A stretch of 64,000 bases of DNA from Rhodococcus jostii NBRC 16295. GTDB lineage: Bacteria > Actinomycetota > Actinomycetes > Mycobacteriales > Mycobacteriaceae. This document shows, in pieces, positions 8,369 to 15,732 of this stretch (its first letter is position 1; each line of letters starts with the position of its first letter). The notes under the pieces were generated by a model. That model was not told the DNA's origin and ran no database searches. It saw nothing but the letters and a program-made list of their open reading frames with translations. The position numbers and the translations under genes are program-made. The DNA lies in NCBI RefSeq assembly GCF_001894825.1, contig NZ_BCWY01000029.1, positions 1 to 64,000 on the forward strand, given 5' to 3'.

Positions 8369-9289
8369 ATGCCCACTGCGACGCTGGTAGACGAATTCGA
8401 GTCCCACCGGCCGCATCTGCTCTCCGTAGCCTACCGGCTGACGGGCAGCGTCAGCGACGCGGAGGACGCCGTGCAGGAGTCGTGGCTGCGACTCGACGAC
8501 ACGGACGCCGCGAACATCCGCGACCTCGGCCCGTGGCTCACGACGGTGGTCGGGCGGATCTGCCTCGACCGGTTGCGTTCGGCCGCGGTGCGGCGCGAAC
8601 AGTATGTCGGTCAATGGCTTCCGGAACCCGTCGTCACCGGCCTCTCGCCGTCGGCCGAACCGGATCCTCTGGAAGCGGTTGTCCGGGAGGAGGACAACCG
8701 CCTGGCCGCGCTGATCGTGCTCGACACGCTCACCCCGCAGCAGCGGGTCGCGTTCGTGCTGCACGACGGTTTCGGGGTGCCGTTCGACGAGGTGGCCGAC
8801 ATTCTCGGGATCGAGACGCCGGCGGCGCGGCAGCTCGCGTCGAGAGCCCGCAAGGCCGCCGCCGCAACCATACCCGCCGTCCCCGACGAGGAGCATGCCC
8901 TCGCCGTGCAGCGACTGCTCGAGGCGCTTGCCGAGGGTGACCTCGACGCGGTGGTCGCGGCGCTGCACCCGGAGGCCCTGGTCCTCGGCGACGCCAACGG
9001 CACCACGCGCACCGCCGTCAACGTCATCCGGGGTGCGGACAAGTTCGCGCGATTCTTCCTCGGCCTCCTGCAGCGGTACGGACCGGAGGTGTTCACAACG
9101 CTCCAGCCGGTGCTGGTCAACGGCCAGCTCGGCGTCTTCACCGCGGGATACACCGGCGACGATGCCCACCGCAGCTCGCCGCCGCGAGTGGGTGGGTTCA
9201 CCGTCCGGGACGGGCTCGTCTACGCGGCGTACGACATCGCCAATCCGGAGAAGTTCACCGGGATCAGACTTCCGGACCCTCCTTCGTGA
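8369..9289 (+). CDS. sigJ: ECF41-family RNA polymerase sigma factor SigJ
   Basis: 306 residues. Region 2 lies near 8-75 (HLLSVAYRLTGSVSDAEDAV, then SWLRL), region 4 near 105-160 (TPQQRVAFVLHDGFGVPFDE, a helix-turn-helix), followed by a SnoaL-like C-terminal domain from about 165 to 300. This fused domain defines ECF41. Its characteristic motifs appear here as DANGTT near 207 and NPEKF near 294, counterparts of the family's DGGGKV and NPDKL. The domain modulates activity in place of an anti-sigma factor. Its usual partner, a CMD-family gene, is convergent and overlaps the last 26 bases. The target promoter in front of that gene is present (9913-9939). Confidence 0.92.
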   Translation: MPTATLVDEFESHRPHLLSVAYRLTGSVSDAEDAVQESWLRLDDTDAANIRDLGPWLTTVVGRICLDRLRSAAVRREQYVGQWLPEPVVTGLSPSAEPDPLEAVVREEDNRLAALIVLDTLTPQQRVAFVLHDGFGVPFDEVADILGIETPAARQLASRARKAAAATIPAVPDEEHALAVQRLLEALAEGDLDAVVAALHPEALVLGDANGTTRTAVNVIRGADKFARFFLGLLQRYGPEVFTTLQPVLVNGQLGVFTAGYTGDDAHRSSPPRVGGFTVRDGLVYAAYDIANPEKFTGIRLPDPPS

Positions 9290-9863
9290 CCGCGGTGTCG
9301 TCGGCCCACGGCACCCGGCACGAATCGGTGCCGAATCCCTGCTCCGTGATGCCCAGCGCCGAGTACATCCGGGCCCGCATGTTCTCGATGCCGATCTGAT
9401 AGGACAGTTCGACCACACCGGCGCGGCCGAACCGGCGCTCGAGATCCGCCACCTGTTCGTCGGTGACCGTGGTGGGCGTCGCCGTCATCGCGTCGGCGTA
9501 TGCGATGGCCGCGCGCTCGTCGTCGCTGTACGCGGGCGAGTCGGCGTAGTCGGCGATGTGCTGGAGCCGCTCCACGTCCAGGCCGTCGAGGCGTTGCAGC
9601 ATCGTCCCGAAGTCCACGCACCACGAGCAGCCGATCGTCCACGCCACGCGGTAGACGGCGATCTCCCGGACGTTGGCGGGAAGTACGGTCGACGCCTTCT
9701 GCACCGCCATTTCGTGGCGGGCCGACGCGACGAACAGCTTGCGGTGATGGGCGAGCACGGCGAACGGCTCGGGCACCTCGTCGAACTTGTGGGCAGCGAA
9801 CTTGTACGCGACCTTGACCAGCGGGCTCGCGTCGGCCGGGGCCACTGCGGGAATGCGGGGCAT
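9264..9863 (-). CDS. Carboxymuconolactone decarboxylase/AhpD-like protein, ECF41 partner
   Basis: 199 residues. The AhpD-like core carries a CSWC pair (Cys79 and Cys82) in WTIGCSWCVDFG, suggesting thiol-based peroxidase or oxidoreductase chemistry rather than true decarboxylation. I start it at ATG 9863 because GGAGG lies five bases upstream; a GTG at 9881 would add six residues. ECF41 sigma factors are almost always coded beside a COE gene (carboxymuconolactone decarboxylase, oxidoreductase or epimerase) and control it. The promoter upstream matches that model. The physiological substrate is unknown. Confidence 0.88.
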   Translation of the reverse strand: MPRIPAVAPADASPLVKVAYKFAAHKFDEVPEPFAVLAHHRKLFVASARHEMAVQKASTVLPANVREIAVYRVAWTIGCSWCVDFGTMLQRLDGLDVERLQHIADYADSPAYSDDERAAIAYADAMTATPTTVTDEQVADLERRFGRAGVVELSYQIGIENMRARMYSALGITEQGFGTDSCRVPWADDTAVTKEGPEV

Positions 9864-9912
9864 TGCGTCCTCCATCGTCACCGGGCGCCCTTCGCGCGCC
9901 GTCTACAGAGAA

Positions 9913-9939
9913 GACGAGACAGCCCCGCCGAACGTGACA
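9913..9939 (-). promoter_or_regulatory. ECF41-type promoter (TGTCACG-N16-CGTC)
   Basis: Read on the minus strand, TGTCACG (9939-9933) is followed by exactly 16 bases and then CGTC (9916-9913). The published ECF41 consensus is TGTCACA-N16-CGTC, so only one base differs. The element ends about 50 bases before the CMD start codon. It should be recognised by the adjacent SigJ. Confidence 0.85.
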
Positions 9940-9971
9940 CGGCCGTGTGCAACCCTTGGTGTCACACCGAC

Positions 9972-9977
9972 TACGCT
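9972..9977 (+). promoter_or_regulatory. -10 hexamer TACGCT of dapC-like gene, leaderless type
   Basis: TACGCT is followed by six bases and then the ATG at 9984. No ribosome-binding site is visible, so the message probably starts at the ATG. Confidence 0.45.
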
Positions 9978-9983
9978 GCAGTA

Positions 9984-11171
9984 ATGCCCGCAACGCCGCG
10001 CAACCGCACCGTCCAGCGCTTGCAGCCGTTCGCATCCACCATCTTTGCGGAGATGACCGCGCTCGCCGTGAGCCACGACGCCATCAACCTCGGTCAGGGC
10101 TTCCCCGACACCGACGGTCCGGTGTCGATGCTCGACACGGCGCGGCAAGCCATCGCGGACGGGCTCAACCAGTACCCGCCCGGCCCCGGCATGCCCGTGC
10201 TCCGCCACGCGGTCGCAGCCGACCGACTGGCCCGGTACGGGCTCGACCACGACCCCGATTCGGAGGTGCTGATCACCGTCGGAGCCACCGAGGCCATCAG
10301 TGCCGCGATTCTGGGTCTCGTCGAACCGGGCGAGGAAGTGGTGCTGATCGAGCCGTACTACGACTCCTACGCGGCGTCGGTCGCACTGGCGGGCGCGGTG
10401 CGACGCAGCGTGCCACTCGCCCGTTCCGGGACGAAGTTCGTCGTCGACCTCGACGCCCTGCGGGCCGCAATTACGCCGAAGACCCGGATGCTGGTGATCA
10501 ACACCCCGCACAATCCGACGGGCACCGTGTTCACCCCGGACGAGATCGCCGCCGTCGCGGAACTGGCCTGCGAGCACGACCTGCTGGTGCTCAGCGACGA
10601 GGTGTACGAGCACCTGGTCTTCGACGGCCGGACGCACACCGCCCTGGCCACCCTGCCGGGGATGTACGAACGGACCGTGTCGGTGTCGAGCGCCGCCAAG
10701 ACGTTCAACGTCACCGGGTGGAAGATCGGCTGGGCCTGCGGTCCGGCAGAACTGATCGACGCGGTGCGAACCGCGAAGCAGTACATGTCCTTCGTCGGCG
10801 GCGGTCCGTTCCAGCCGGCGGTGGCGCACGCGTTGACCCACGAGCAGCGGTGGGTGAAGGAACTGCGGGACAGTCTCCAGACGAAGCGGGACGTGCTGTA
10901 CGACGCGCTCGTCGCGTCCGGTCTGGAGGTCCATTCGGGCGGCGGCACGTACTACCTGTGCGCCGACATCACCCCGATCGGCGAACGTGACGGCATCGAG
11001 TTCTGCCGCAGCCTCCCGGAGCGCATCGGCGTCGCGGCGGTGCCGGTCAGCGTGTTCACCGACCACCCGCAGCCGTGGAACCCGCTGGTGCGCTTCGCGT
11101 TCTGCAAACAGGACCACGTGCTCGAGGAGGCCGCGCGGCGACTCCGGACACTCGGGGAGCCCGGATCGTGA
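9984..11171 (+). CDS. dapC: PLP-dependent aminotransferase, DapC-like (Rv0858c type)
   Basis: 395 residues, fold-type I aminotransferase. Seen: INLGQGFPD near 33-42, QYPPGPG near 63, the cofactor-binding NTPHNPTG near 173-180, SDEVYEHLVFDG near 204-215, and the Schiff-base lysine Lys239 in SSAAKTFNVTGWKIGW. It strongly resembles mycobacterial Rv0858c, annotated as N-succinyldiaminopimelate aminotransferase of lysine biosynthesis (DapC). Related enzymes also act on methionine or aromatic amino acids, so the substrate should be treated as probable only. The long upstream open frame is antisense noise; the start is fixed by family alignment and the TACGCT-N6-ATG arrangement. Confidence 0.85.
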   Translation: MPATPRNRTVQRLQPFASTIFAEMTALAVSHDAINLGQGFPDTDGPVSMLDTARQAIADGLNQYPPGPGMPVLRHAVAADRLARYGLDHDPDSEVLITVGATEAISAAILGLVEPGEEVVLIEPYYDSYAASVALAGAVRRSVPLARSGTKFVVDLDALRAAITPKTRMLVINTPHNPTGTVFTPDEIAAVAELACEHDLLVLSDEVYEHLVFDGRTHTALATLPGMYERTVSVSSAAKTFNVTGWKIGWACGPAELIDAVRTAKQYMSFVGGGPFQPAVAHALTHEQRWVKELRDSLQTKRDVLYDALVASGLEVHSGGGTYYLCADITPIGERDGIEFCRSLPERIGVAAVPVSVFTDHPQPWNPLVRFAFCKQDHVLEEAARRLRTLGEPGS

Positions 11172-12199
11172 CTGCCCGCACCATCCCCGCCGACTTCGTG
11201 CGGCGGTCGCTCGAACTGTCGGCGCGCAGCGGGATCGACCTCTCCCCCGCACTGTCGGCGGCGGGGATCGCGGCGGCGTCGCTCGAGGATCCGCTGGCCC
11301 GGCTGACGCCGACGCAGGTCACCGCGTTCACTCAGGCCGTCTGGCAGATCACGGGCGACGAATTGTTCGGACTCGGGCCGGCCCCTGTCCCGCGCGGCAC
11401 TTTTCGGCTCGTGTGCCTCGCCCTGATCCACACCGCGGATCTGTCCGCCGCCCTGGAGCGGATGGCCGACATCCTCCGCGCACTGCCGTCTCTGCCCGCA
11501 TTGCACGTCGGCCCCGGCGACAACGGCGGAACCCGCATGACCATCGACATCCGCCCGGCCTCGGCTGCACGGTCGACCGACGACGTGCAGGCGTCGGTCG
11601 AGGCGACGCGTGTCACCACCGACTTCCTGCTGATCCTCCTCCACCGGTTCGCGGCGTGGCTCGTCGGAAAGAGGGTCCGGTTGCTGGCGGTGGAACTGCC
11701 GTATCCGGCCCCCCTCCCGCAGCTCGCCGAGAATTACGACCACATCTTCGGCGTTCCCGTGACGTTCGATTCCGACATTCCCGCAATCGAATTCGACAAC
11801 GCCGTGATGCGGGCCCCCATCATCCAGACGGAGGAGACGCTCGAGGACTATCTGCGGGAGTCGCCGACGCTGCTGATGTCGGAACGCGACTACGACAGCA
11901 CGGCGTCGGCGCAGGTGCGCCGGGTTCTCGAACTCGGCATGAAAGGTCGCACCTCGACGGCCGAGGACATCGCGGAGATGCTGTCGATCAGCGTCCCGCA
12001 CCTTCGCCGGCTGCTGCGGCAGGAGGGGACGTCGCTCAACCAGCTGCGGGAGGAAGTGCTGCGCGATGCCGCAGTCGCCGGGCTCCGGCGCGGAGAAACG
12101 GTGGAAGACCTGTCGGCGCGGCTCGGCTTCTCCGAGCCCAGCGCCTTCCGTCGTGCCTTCAAGCGCTGGACCGGAAGCACCCCGAGCTCGTATCGCTGA
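11168..12199 (+). CDS. AraC family transcriptional regulator
   Basis: 343 residues. The N-terminal two thirds look like the arabinose-binding-type (OruR/PirA) ligand domain; the C-terminal ~90 residues form the double helix-turn-helix, with DIAEMLSISVPHLRRLLRQE and then GFSEPSAFRRAFKRWTGSTP, a clear AraC signature. I start it at GTG 11168, whose bases overlap the TGA of the aminotransferase (GTGA), so the two genes are translationally coupled. Upstream in-frame ATGs would lie deep inside dapC. It probably regulates its own operon or a gene elsewhere; the ligand is unknown. Confidence 0.87.
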   Translation: MTARTIPADFVRRSLELSARSGIDLSPALSAAGIAAASLEDPLARLTPTQVTAFTQAVWQITGDELFGLGPAPVPRGTFRLVCLALIHTADLSAALERMADILRALPSLPALHVGPGDNGGTRMTIDIRPASAARSTDDVQASVEATRVTTDFLLILLHRFAAWLVGKRVRLLAVELPYPAPLPQLAENYDHIFGVPVTFDSDIPAIEFDNAVMRAPIIQTEETLEDYLRESPTLLMSERDYDSTASAQVRRVLELGMKGRTSTAEDIAEMLSISVPHLRRLLRQEGTSLNQLREEVLRDAAVAGLRRGETVEDLSARLGFSEPSAFRRAFKRWTGSTPSSYR

Positions 12200-12208
12200 C
12201 TGCGCGCG

Positions 12209-12634
12209 TCAGCTGACGCAGAACTCGTTGCCCTCGGGATCGGCCATCGTGATCCACTCGCTCGGCCCCTGCCGACCGCGGTGGAGCACGGTGGCGCCGG
12301 ACAGCTCGAGCTTCTCGGCGACCTCGTCGCGCCCGTCCCCGACCCGGAGGTCCAGGTGCAGTCGATTCTTGACCGTCTTCGCTTCGGGAACCAGTTGGAA
12401 CAGCACACGCGGGCGCTCGGAATGCTCCGGATCGCGGATGGCTGCGCCCTCCCGCCAGACCAGGACACCCTCGAACTCCATGGTGTCGGATTCCTGCGCG
12501 TGGCCGGCCCGGACGAGCCCGCGGATGAACTCCTCGTTGCTCGGTTCCACCTCCCAGCCGAGTGTCTGCGCCCACCATTTGGCCAGGGTATGCGGGTTCT
12601 CCGAGTCCACGGTGACGTGAAATTCATATCCCAT
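12209..12634 (-). CDS. VOC family protein (glyoxalase/dioxygenase-like)
   Basis: 141 residues with the vicinal-oxygen-chelate pattern: YEFHVTVDSENPHTLAKWWA at the N-terminus, LHLDLRV near 93, and ADPEGNEFCVS at the end. This size fits a single pair of beta-alpha-beta-beta-beta modules, typical of glyoxalase-like proteins of unknown substrate in actinobacteria. The start ATG is preceded by TACCGT and six bases (12641-12646), so the message is probably leaderless. It is convergent with the AraC gene, nine bases apart. Confidence 0.85.
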   Translation of the reverse strand: MGYEFHVTVDSENPHTLAKWWAQTLGWEVEPSNEEFIRGLVRAGHAQESDTMEFEGVLVWREGAAIRDPEHSERPRVLFQLVPEAKTVKNRLHLDLRVGDGRDEVAEKLELSGATVLHRGRQGPSEWITMADPEGNEFCVS

Positions 12635-12700
12635 GCGCCGACGGTACAGCGGGACACCGACAGGTCCGGAGCGTCTAATCCGTGAAACCTGCCGGCCGGG

Positions 12701-13744
12701 TCAGGGCTTGACCAGGATCCGGATGGGATTCCCCTCGTGGTTCTCGAGCTTCTCGATGCCCTTCACGACGTCCTCGAGCGGGACGACCTCGCTGATCGAA
12801 CGCGACAGGTCCAGACGGCCCCGCGACACCAGTTCGGCGAGGGTCTCGATGTCGACGTTCTTGTACCCCAGATGACCGAGGACCTGCTTCTGCGACAGCC
12901 CGAACTGCGCCGTGGTGCCCACCGAGGCCTCCTGCGCGCTCAACCCGACCGCGACGAGACGGCCACCCACGGTCAGGCAGTCGAGCGCCTGCTCGAACGT
13001 CACTTTCAGTCCGGCAGCGTCGAACGCGACGTCGAGCATCCGGCCGCCGGTCGCCTCGGCGACCTTCTCCTTCAGGTCCTCGTCCCGGGAGTCGAAGGCG
13101 TAGTCGGCGCCGAGTTCCAGGGCGCGTTCCCGCACAACCGGATTGATGTCGAAGGCGATCACCGGGACGGCGCCCACCAGCCGCGCCAGCTGCACGATGT
13201 GGGTACCGACCCCGCCGACGCCCCACACTCCGACGGTCTCCCCGACGCCCACCTTGCCGGTGCGCACGACGGCACCGAACGGCGTCGACACCGCGTCGGC
13301 GAGGATGGCCGCCTGCTCGAACGAAACGTTGTCGGGGATGCGGGTCAGTCCCCCGGCCTGCGCCACCGTGTATTCGGCCCACGCGCCGTCGTAGGCGAAC
13401 GCCATGAGCTGGATGTTCAGGCAGTTCGTGAGGTCGCCGCGGCGGCAGTTGCGGCACGCGAAGCAGGGCCTGCCCGCGGACGGCACCACGCGGTCTCCCT
13501 CGGACCATCCGGTCACTCCGGCACCGAGTTTCGCGATCGTGCCCGACGCCTCGTGTCCCTGGGTCACCACGGGCAGCAGCGCGGGGAACGTTCCGTCGAT
13601 CAGACTCAGATCGGAATGGCAGATGCCACAGAACTCCACCTTGACCAGCACTTCGCCCGGACCCGGTTCCGGGATCGGAACATCCTCGACAGCAAAGGTT
13701 TTCGTGTCGGCATGGAATCGTTCCGCCCGCATGGTCCCGGCCAT
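12701..13744 (-). CDS. Zinc-dependent alcohol dehydrogenase (MDR family)
   Basis: 347 residues. The catalytic zinc site is shown by VEFCGICHSDLSLIDG (Cys and Asp near 37-40) and GHEASGTIAKLG near 62; a structural-zinc loop is present as CFACRNCRRGDLTNC. The NAD(P) Rossmann motif is GVWGVGGVGTH near 170. It should oxidise an alcohol or reduce an aldehyde; the substrate is not fixed. The frame extends 20 codons upstream, but ATG 13744 is preceded by a good purine-rich site (GGGCGAGAG) and fits the family's start. No obvious operon partner is seen. Confidence 0.88.
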   Translation of the reverse strand: MAGTMRAERFHADTKTFAVEDVPIPEPGPGEVLVKVEFCGICHSDLSLIDGTFPALLPVVTQGHEASGTIAKLGAGVTGWSEGDRVVPSAGRPCFACRNCRRGDLTNCLNIQLMAFAYDGAWAEYTVAQAGGLTRIPDNVSFEQAAILADAVSTPFGAVVRTGKVGVGETVGVWGVGGVGTHIVQLARLVGAVPVIAFDINPVVRERALELGADYAFDSRDEDLKEKVAEATGGRMLDVAFDAAGLKVTFEQALDCLTVGGRLVAVGLSAQEASVGTTAQFGLSQKQVLGHLGYKNVDIETLAELVSRGRLDLSRSISEVVPLEDVVKGIEKLENHEGNPIRILVKP

Positions 13745-13821
13745 CTCTCGCCCTTCGTCGTCCTCCCCTCCGACCGTACCCGCGAAACATGTCCAGGTGT
13801 GCATGATTCAGGCCACTGCCG

Positions 13822-13865
13822 GTTCAGACCACGGCCCGTTCAGACCACGAGCCCGTTCAGACCAC
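13822..13865. repeat. Three direct copies of GTTCAGACCAC
   Basis: The 11-mer GTTCAGACCAC occurs at 13822-13832, 13838-13848 and 13855-13865, with periods of 16 and 17 bases. CCACTGCCGG flanks the array on both sides. The third copy overlaps the end of the LysE gene and supplies its TGA; the other copies place two further TGA triplets just downstream. Confidence 0.8.
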
Positions 13866-14504
13866 TGCCGGGCGCGTCCGGTCGAGTGCCAGGTGGACGG
13901 CGAGACCGCCGAGGACACTTCCCATCACGGCCTTCTGGGCGCGCAGCCACACCGGACGTCCCGAAAGGAACGTCGCGACAGTGCCTGCGACGCAGACGAT
14001 CAGCGTGTTCACCGTGAGCGCGACCGTGATCTGGACGCTGCCGAGCAGCAGACTCTGCAACCAGACGGGCCCGGCGCCGGCGTGGACGAACTGCGGGATC
14101 AGGGCCAGATACGTTACCGCGATCTTCGGATTGAGCAGATTCGTCGTGAGACCCATCAGGAACAGCCGGGCGGACGAATCCCGGGGCAGGGCGCGGGACG
14201 GCGCGAACGGCGTGCTCCCGCCGGGCCGCAGCGCCTGCCATGCCAGCCAGCCCAGATAGCACGCACCGGCCACCTTCAGCGCCGTGTACGCCTGCGGGAC
14301 GGCGGAGAACACCGCCGAAATGCCCAGTGTCGCAGCCGCGAGATAGCACAGGAACCCCAGGGCGACACCACCCAGCGAGACCAGGCCGGCCGCTCTGCCC
14401 TGAGTGATGCTGCGCGAGACCAGATACACCATGTTGGGTCCCGGTGTGAAAACCAGGCCGAGCGCGATCGCCGCCACCCCGAGTACCGCCGTCGAATCGA
14501 TCAT
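13857..14504 (-). CDS. LysE family amino-acid/metabolite exporter
   Basis: 215 residues with about six hydrophobic segments, the size of LysE/RhtB translocators in the cytoplasmic membrane. Seen: GLVFTPGPNMVYLVSRSITQ near 15-34, the family's conserved PGPN motif, and GLTTNLLNPKIAVTYLA near 115-130. It likely exports an amino acid or related solute. I start it at ATG 14504 (MIDSTAVLG); the upstream 56 codons of open frame look non-coding. It is divergent from ectD across 145 bases that show no other feature. Its stop lies in a triple repeat. Confidence 0.85.
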   Translation of the reverse strand: MIDSTAVLGVAAIALGLVFTPGPNMVYLVSRSITQGRAAGLVSLGGVALGFLCYLAAATLGISAVFSAVPQAYTALKVAGACYLGWLAWQALRPGGSTPFAPSRALPRDSSARLFLMGLTTNLLNPKIAVTYLALIPQFVHAGAGPVWLQSLLLGSVQITVALTVNTLIVCVAGTVATFLSGRPVWLRAQKAVMGSVLGGLAVHLALDRTRPAVV

Positions 14505-14649
14505 GCCCGTGACGATCCCACTGCGGCGACTCGCCGTCGCGGTCCAGTCCAGCCTCGGTGGACCTGTGTCCGGGTTGCATTCGTCGACGACCAGTGGGAA
14601 CGTCGGAAGAGTAAAGCGTTGTCCAATCCGAAAGGGTGAAACACGAGTT

Positions 14650-15561
14650 ATGCGTACGGCCGTAGCCGACAACTACCCCACGCGGGACCGCAACGAGTGC
14701 ACGATGACCGTCCGTCAGGACCCGGTCACCTGGTTCGACCCGAAACGGGGTGATACCAGGTCCGGTCCGCTCACCGCGAATCAGATTGCCGACTACGACG
14801 CACGCGGGTACCACTCGGCCGACGCGATCATCCCACCGCGGGACGTGTTCGACCTGGTCGACGAGATGACCCGCCTCGCCGACGCCGACACCCTGCGCGG
14901 CGACAACCGGGTGGTCCGGGAGAACGGTGACGGCGCGGTCCGTTCCGTGTTCGACGTCCACCGTCTCAGCGGCGTCGTCGACGAGATCATCCGCCGCCCC
15001 GAGGTGGTCGGGATCGCCCGGCAGATCCTCGGCTCGGACGTCTACGTGCACCAGTCGCGACTCAACTTCAAGCCCGGTTTCACCGGTGGACCGTTCTACT
15101 GGCACTCCGACTTCGAGACCTGGCACGCCGAGGACGGAATGCCCACCCCACGCGCAGCGAGCATCTCGATCGCGCTCACCGAGAACTACGGGCACAACGG
15201 CGGGCTGATGATCATGCCCGGTTCCCACCGCGCGTTCGTCTCGTGCGCGGGCGAGACCCCGGCCGACTACTACAAGGAGTCGCTGGTCAGCTATGTTCCT
15301 CCGACCGGGTCGCCGGATCAGGCGACGCTCACCAGGATGGCCAACGAGTACGGCATCGACATGATGACGGGGCCTGCCGGTTCCGCCACCGTCTTCGACT
15401 CCAACTGCATGCACGGCTCGAACGGCAACATCACCCCGTTCGCGCGTTCCAACCTCTTCATCGTGTTCAACAGTGTCGAGAACACCCTGAACGAACCGTT
15501 CTCGGCGCCCGCGCCGCGCCCCGACTACCTCGGGAGCCGGGATTTCACCCCCATGCGGTGA
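14650..15561 (+). CDS. ectD: Ectoine hydroxylase (Fe(II)/2-oxoglutarate dioxygenase)
   Basis: 303 residues, the normal EctD length. It carries the family signature FYWHSDFETWHAEDGMP followed by LTENYGHNGGLMIMPGSH. The iron ligands can be placed at His152, Asp154 and His255 (MHGSNGN). EctD converts ectoine to 5-hydroxyectoine, a compatible solute. The start at 14650 is preferred over the Met at 14704 because the intervening DNYPTR segment resembles EctD N-termini, and AAAGGG lies upstream. No ectA, ectB or ectC is adjacent, so this is a stand-alone ectD that needs ectoine made elsewhere or imported. A strong terminator-like hairpin follows. Confidence 0.9.
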   Translation: MRTAVADNYPTRDRNECTMTVRQDPVTWFDPKRGDTRSGPLTANQIADYDARGYHSADAIIPPRDVFDLVDEMTRLADADTLRGDNRVVRENGDGAVRSVFDVHRLSGVVDEIIRRPEVVGIARQILGSDVYVHQSRLNFKPGFTGGPFYWHSDFETWHAEDGMPTPRAASISIALTENYGHNGGLMIMPGSHRAFVSCAGETPADYYKESLVSYVPPTGSPDQATLTRMANEYGIDMMTGPAGSATVFDSNCMHGSNGNITPFARSNLFIVFNSVENTLNEPFSAPAPRPDYLGSRDFTPMR

Positions 15562-15579
15562 CGAGCACCATGACATACT

Positions 15580-15613
15580 GCGGCCCCGCTCCCTGACATG
15601 GGAACGGGGCCGC
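15580..15613 (+). terminator. Strong GC hairpin after ectD
   Basis: The arm GCGGCCCCGCTCCC and its complement GGGAACGGGGCCGC form a 14-bp stem with one mismatch and a 6-base loop. There is no T-run, as is common for actinobacterial terminators. It begins 19 bases after the ectD stop. Confidence 0.65.
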
Positions 15614-15732
15614 GGTCCGTCGATGCCGCGAAACCCGTAGCCTTCGCGGCACCCCGCATGCGACCATGACTTGGCACGGTTCGACCGCCCGGCCCCGGGC
15701 GCCGGCCGAACCCTCATCTCCCGGAACGGGGA

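Noticed and set aside
9959..9983. TGTCACA in front of dapC as a second ECF41 promoter
   Set aside because: The base block 16 nt downstream is AATG, not CGTC. A normal TACGCT -10 explains the start better.
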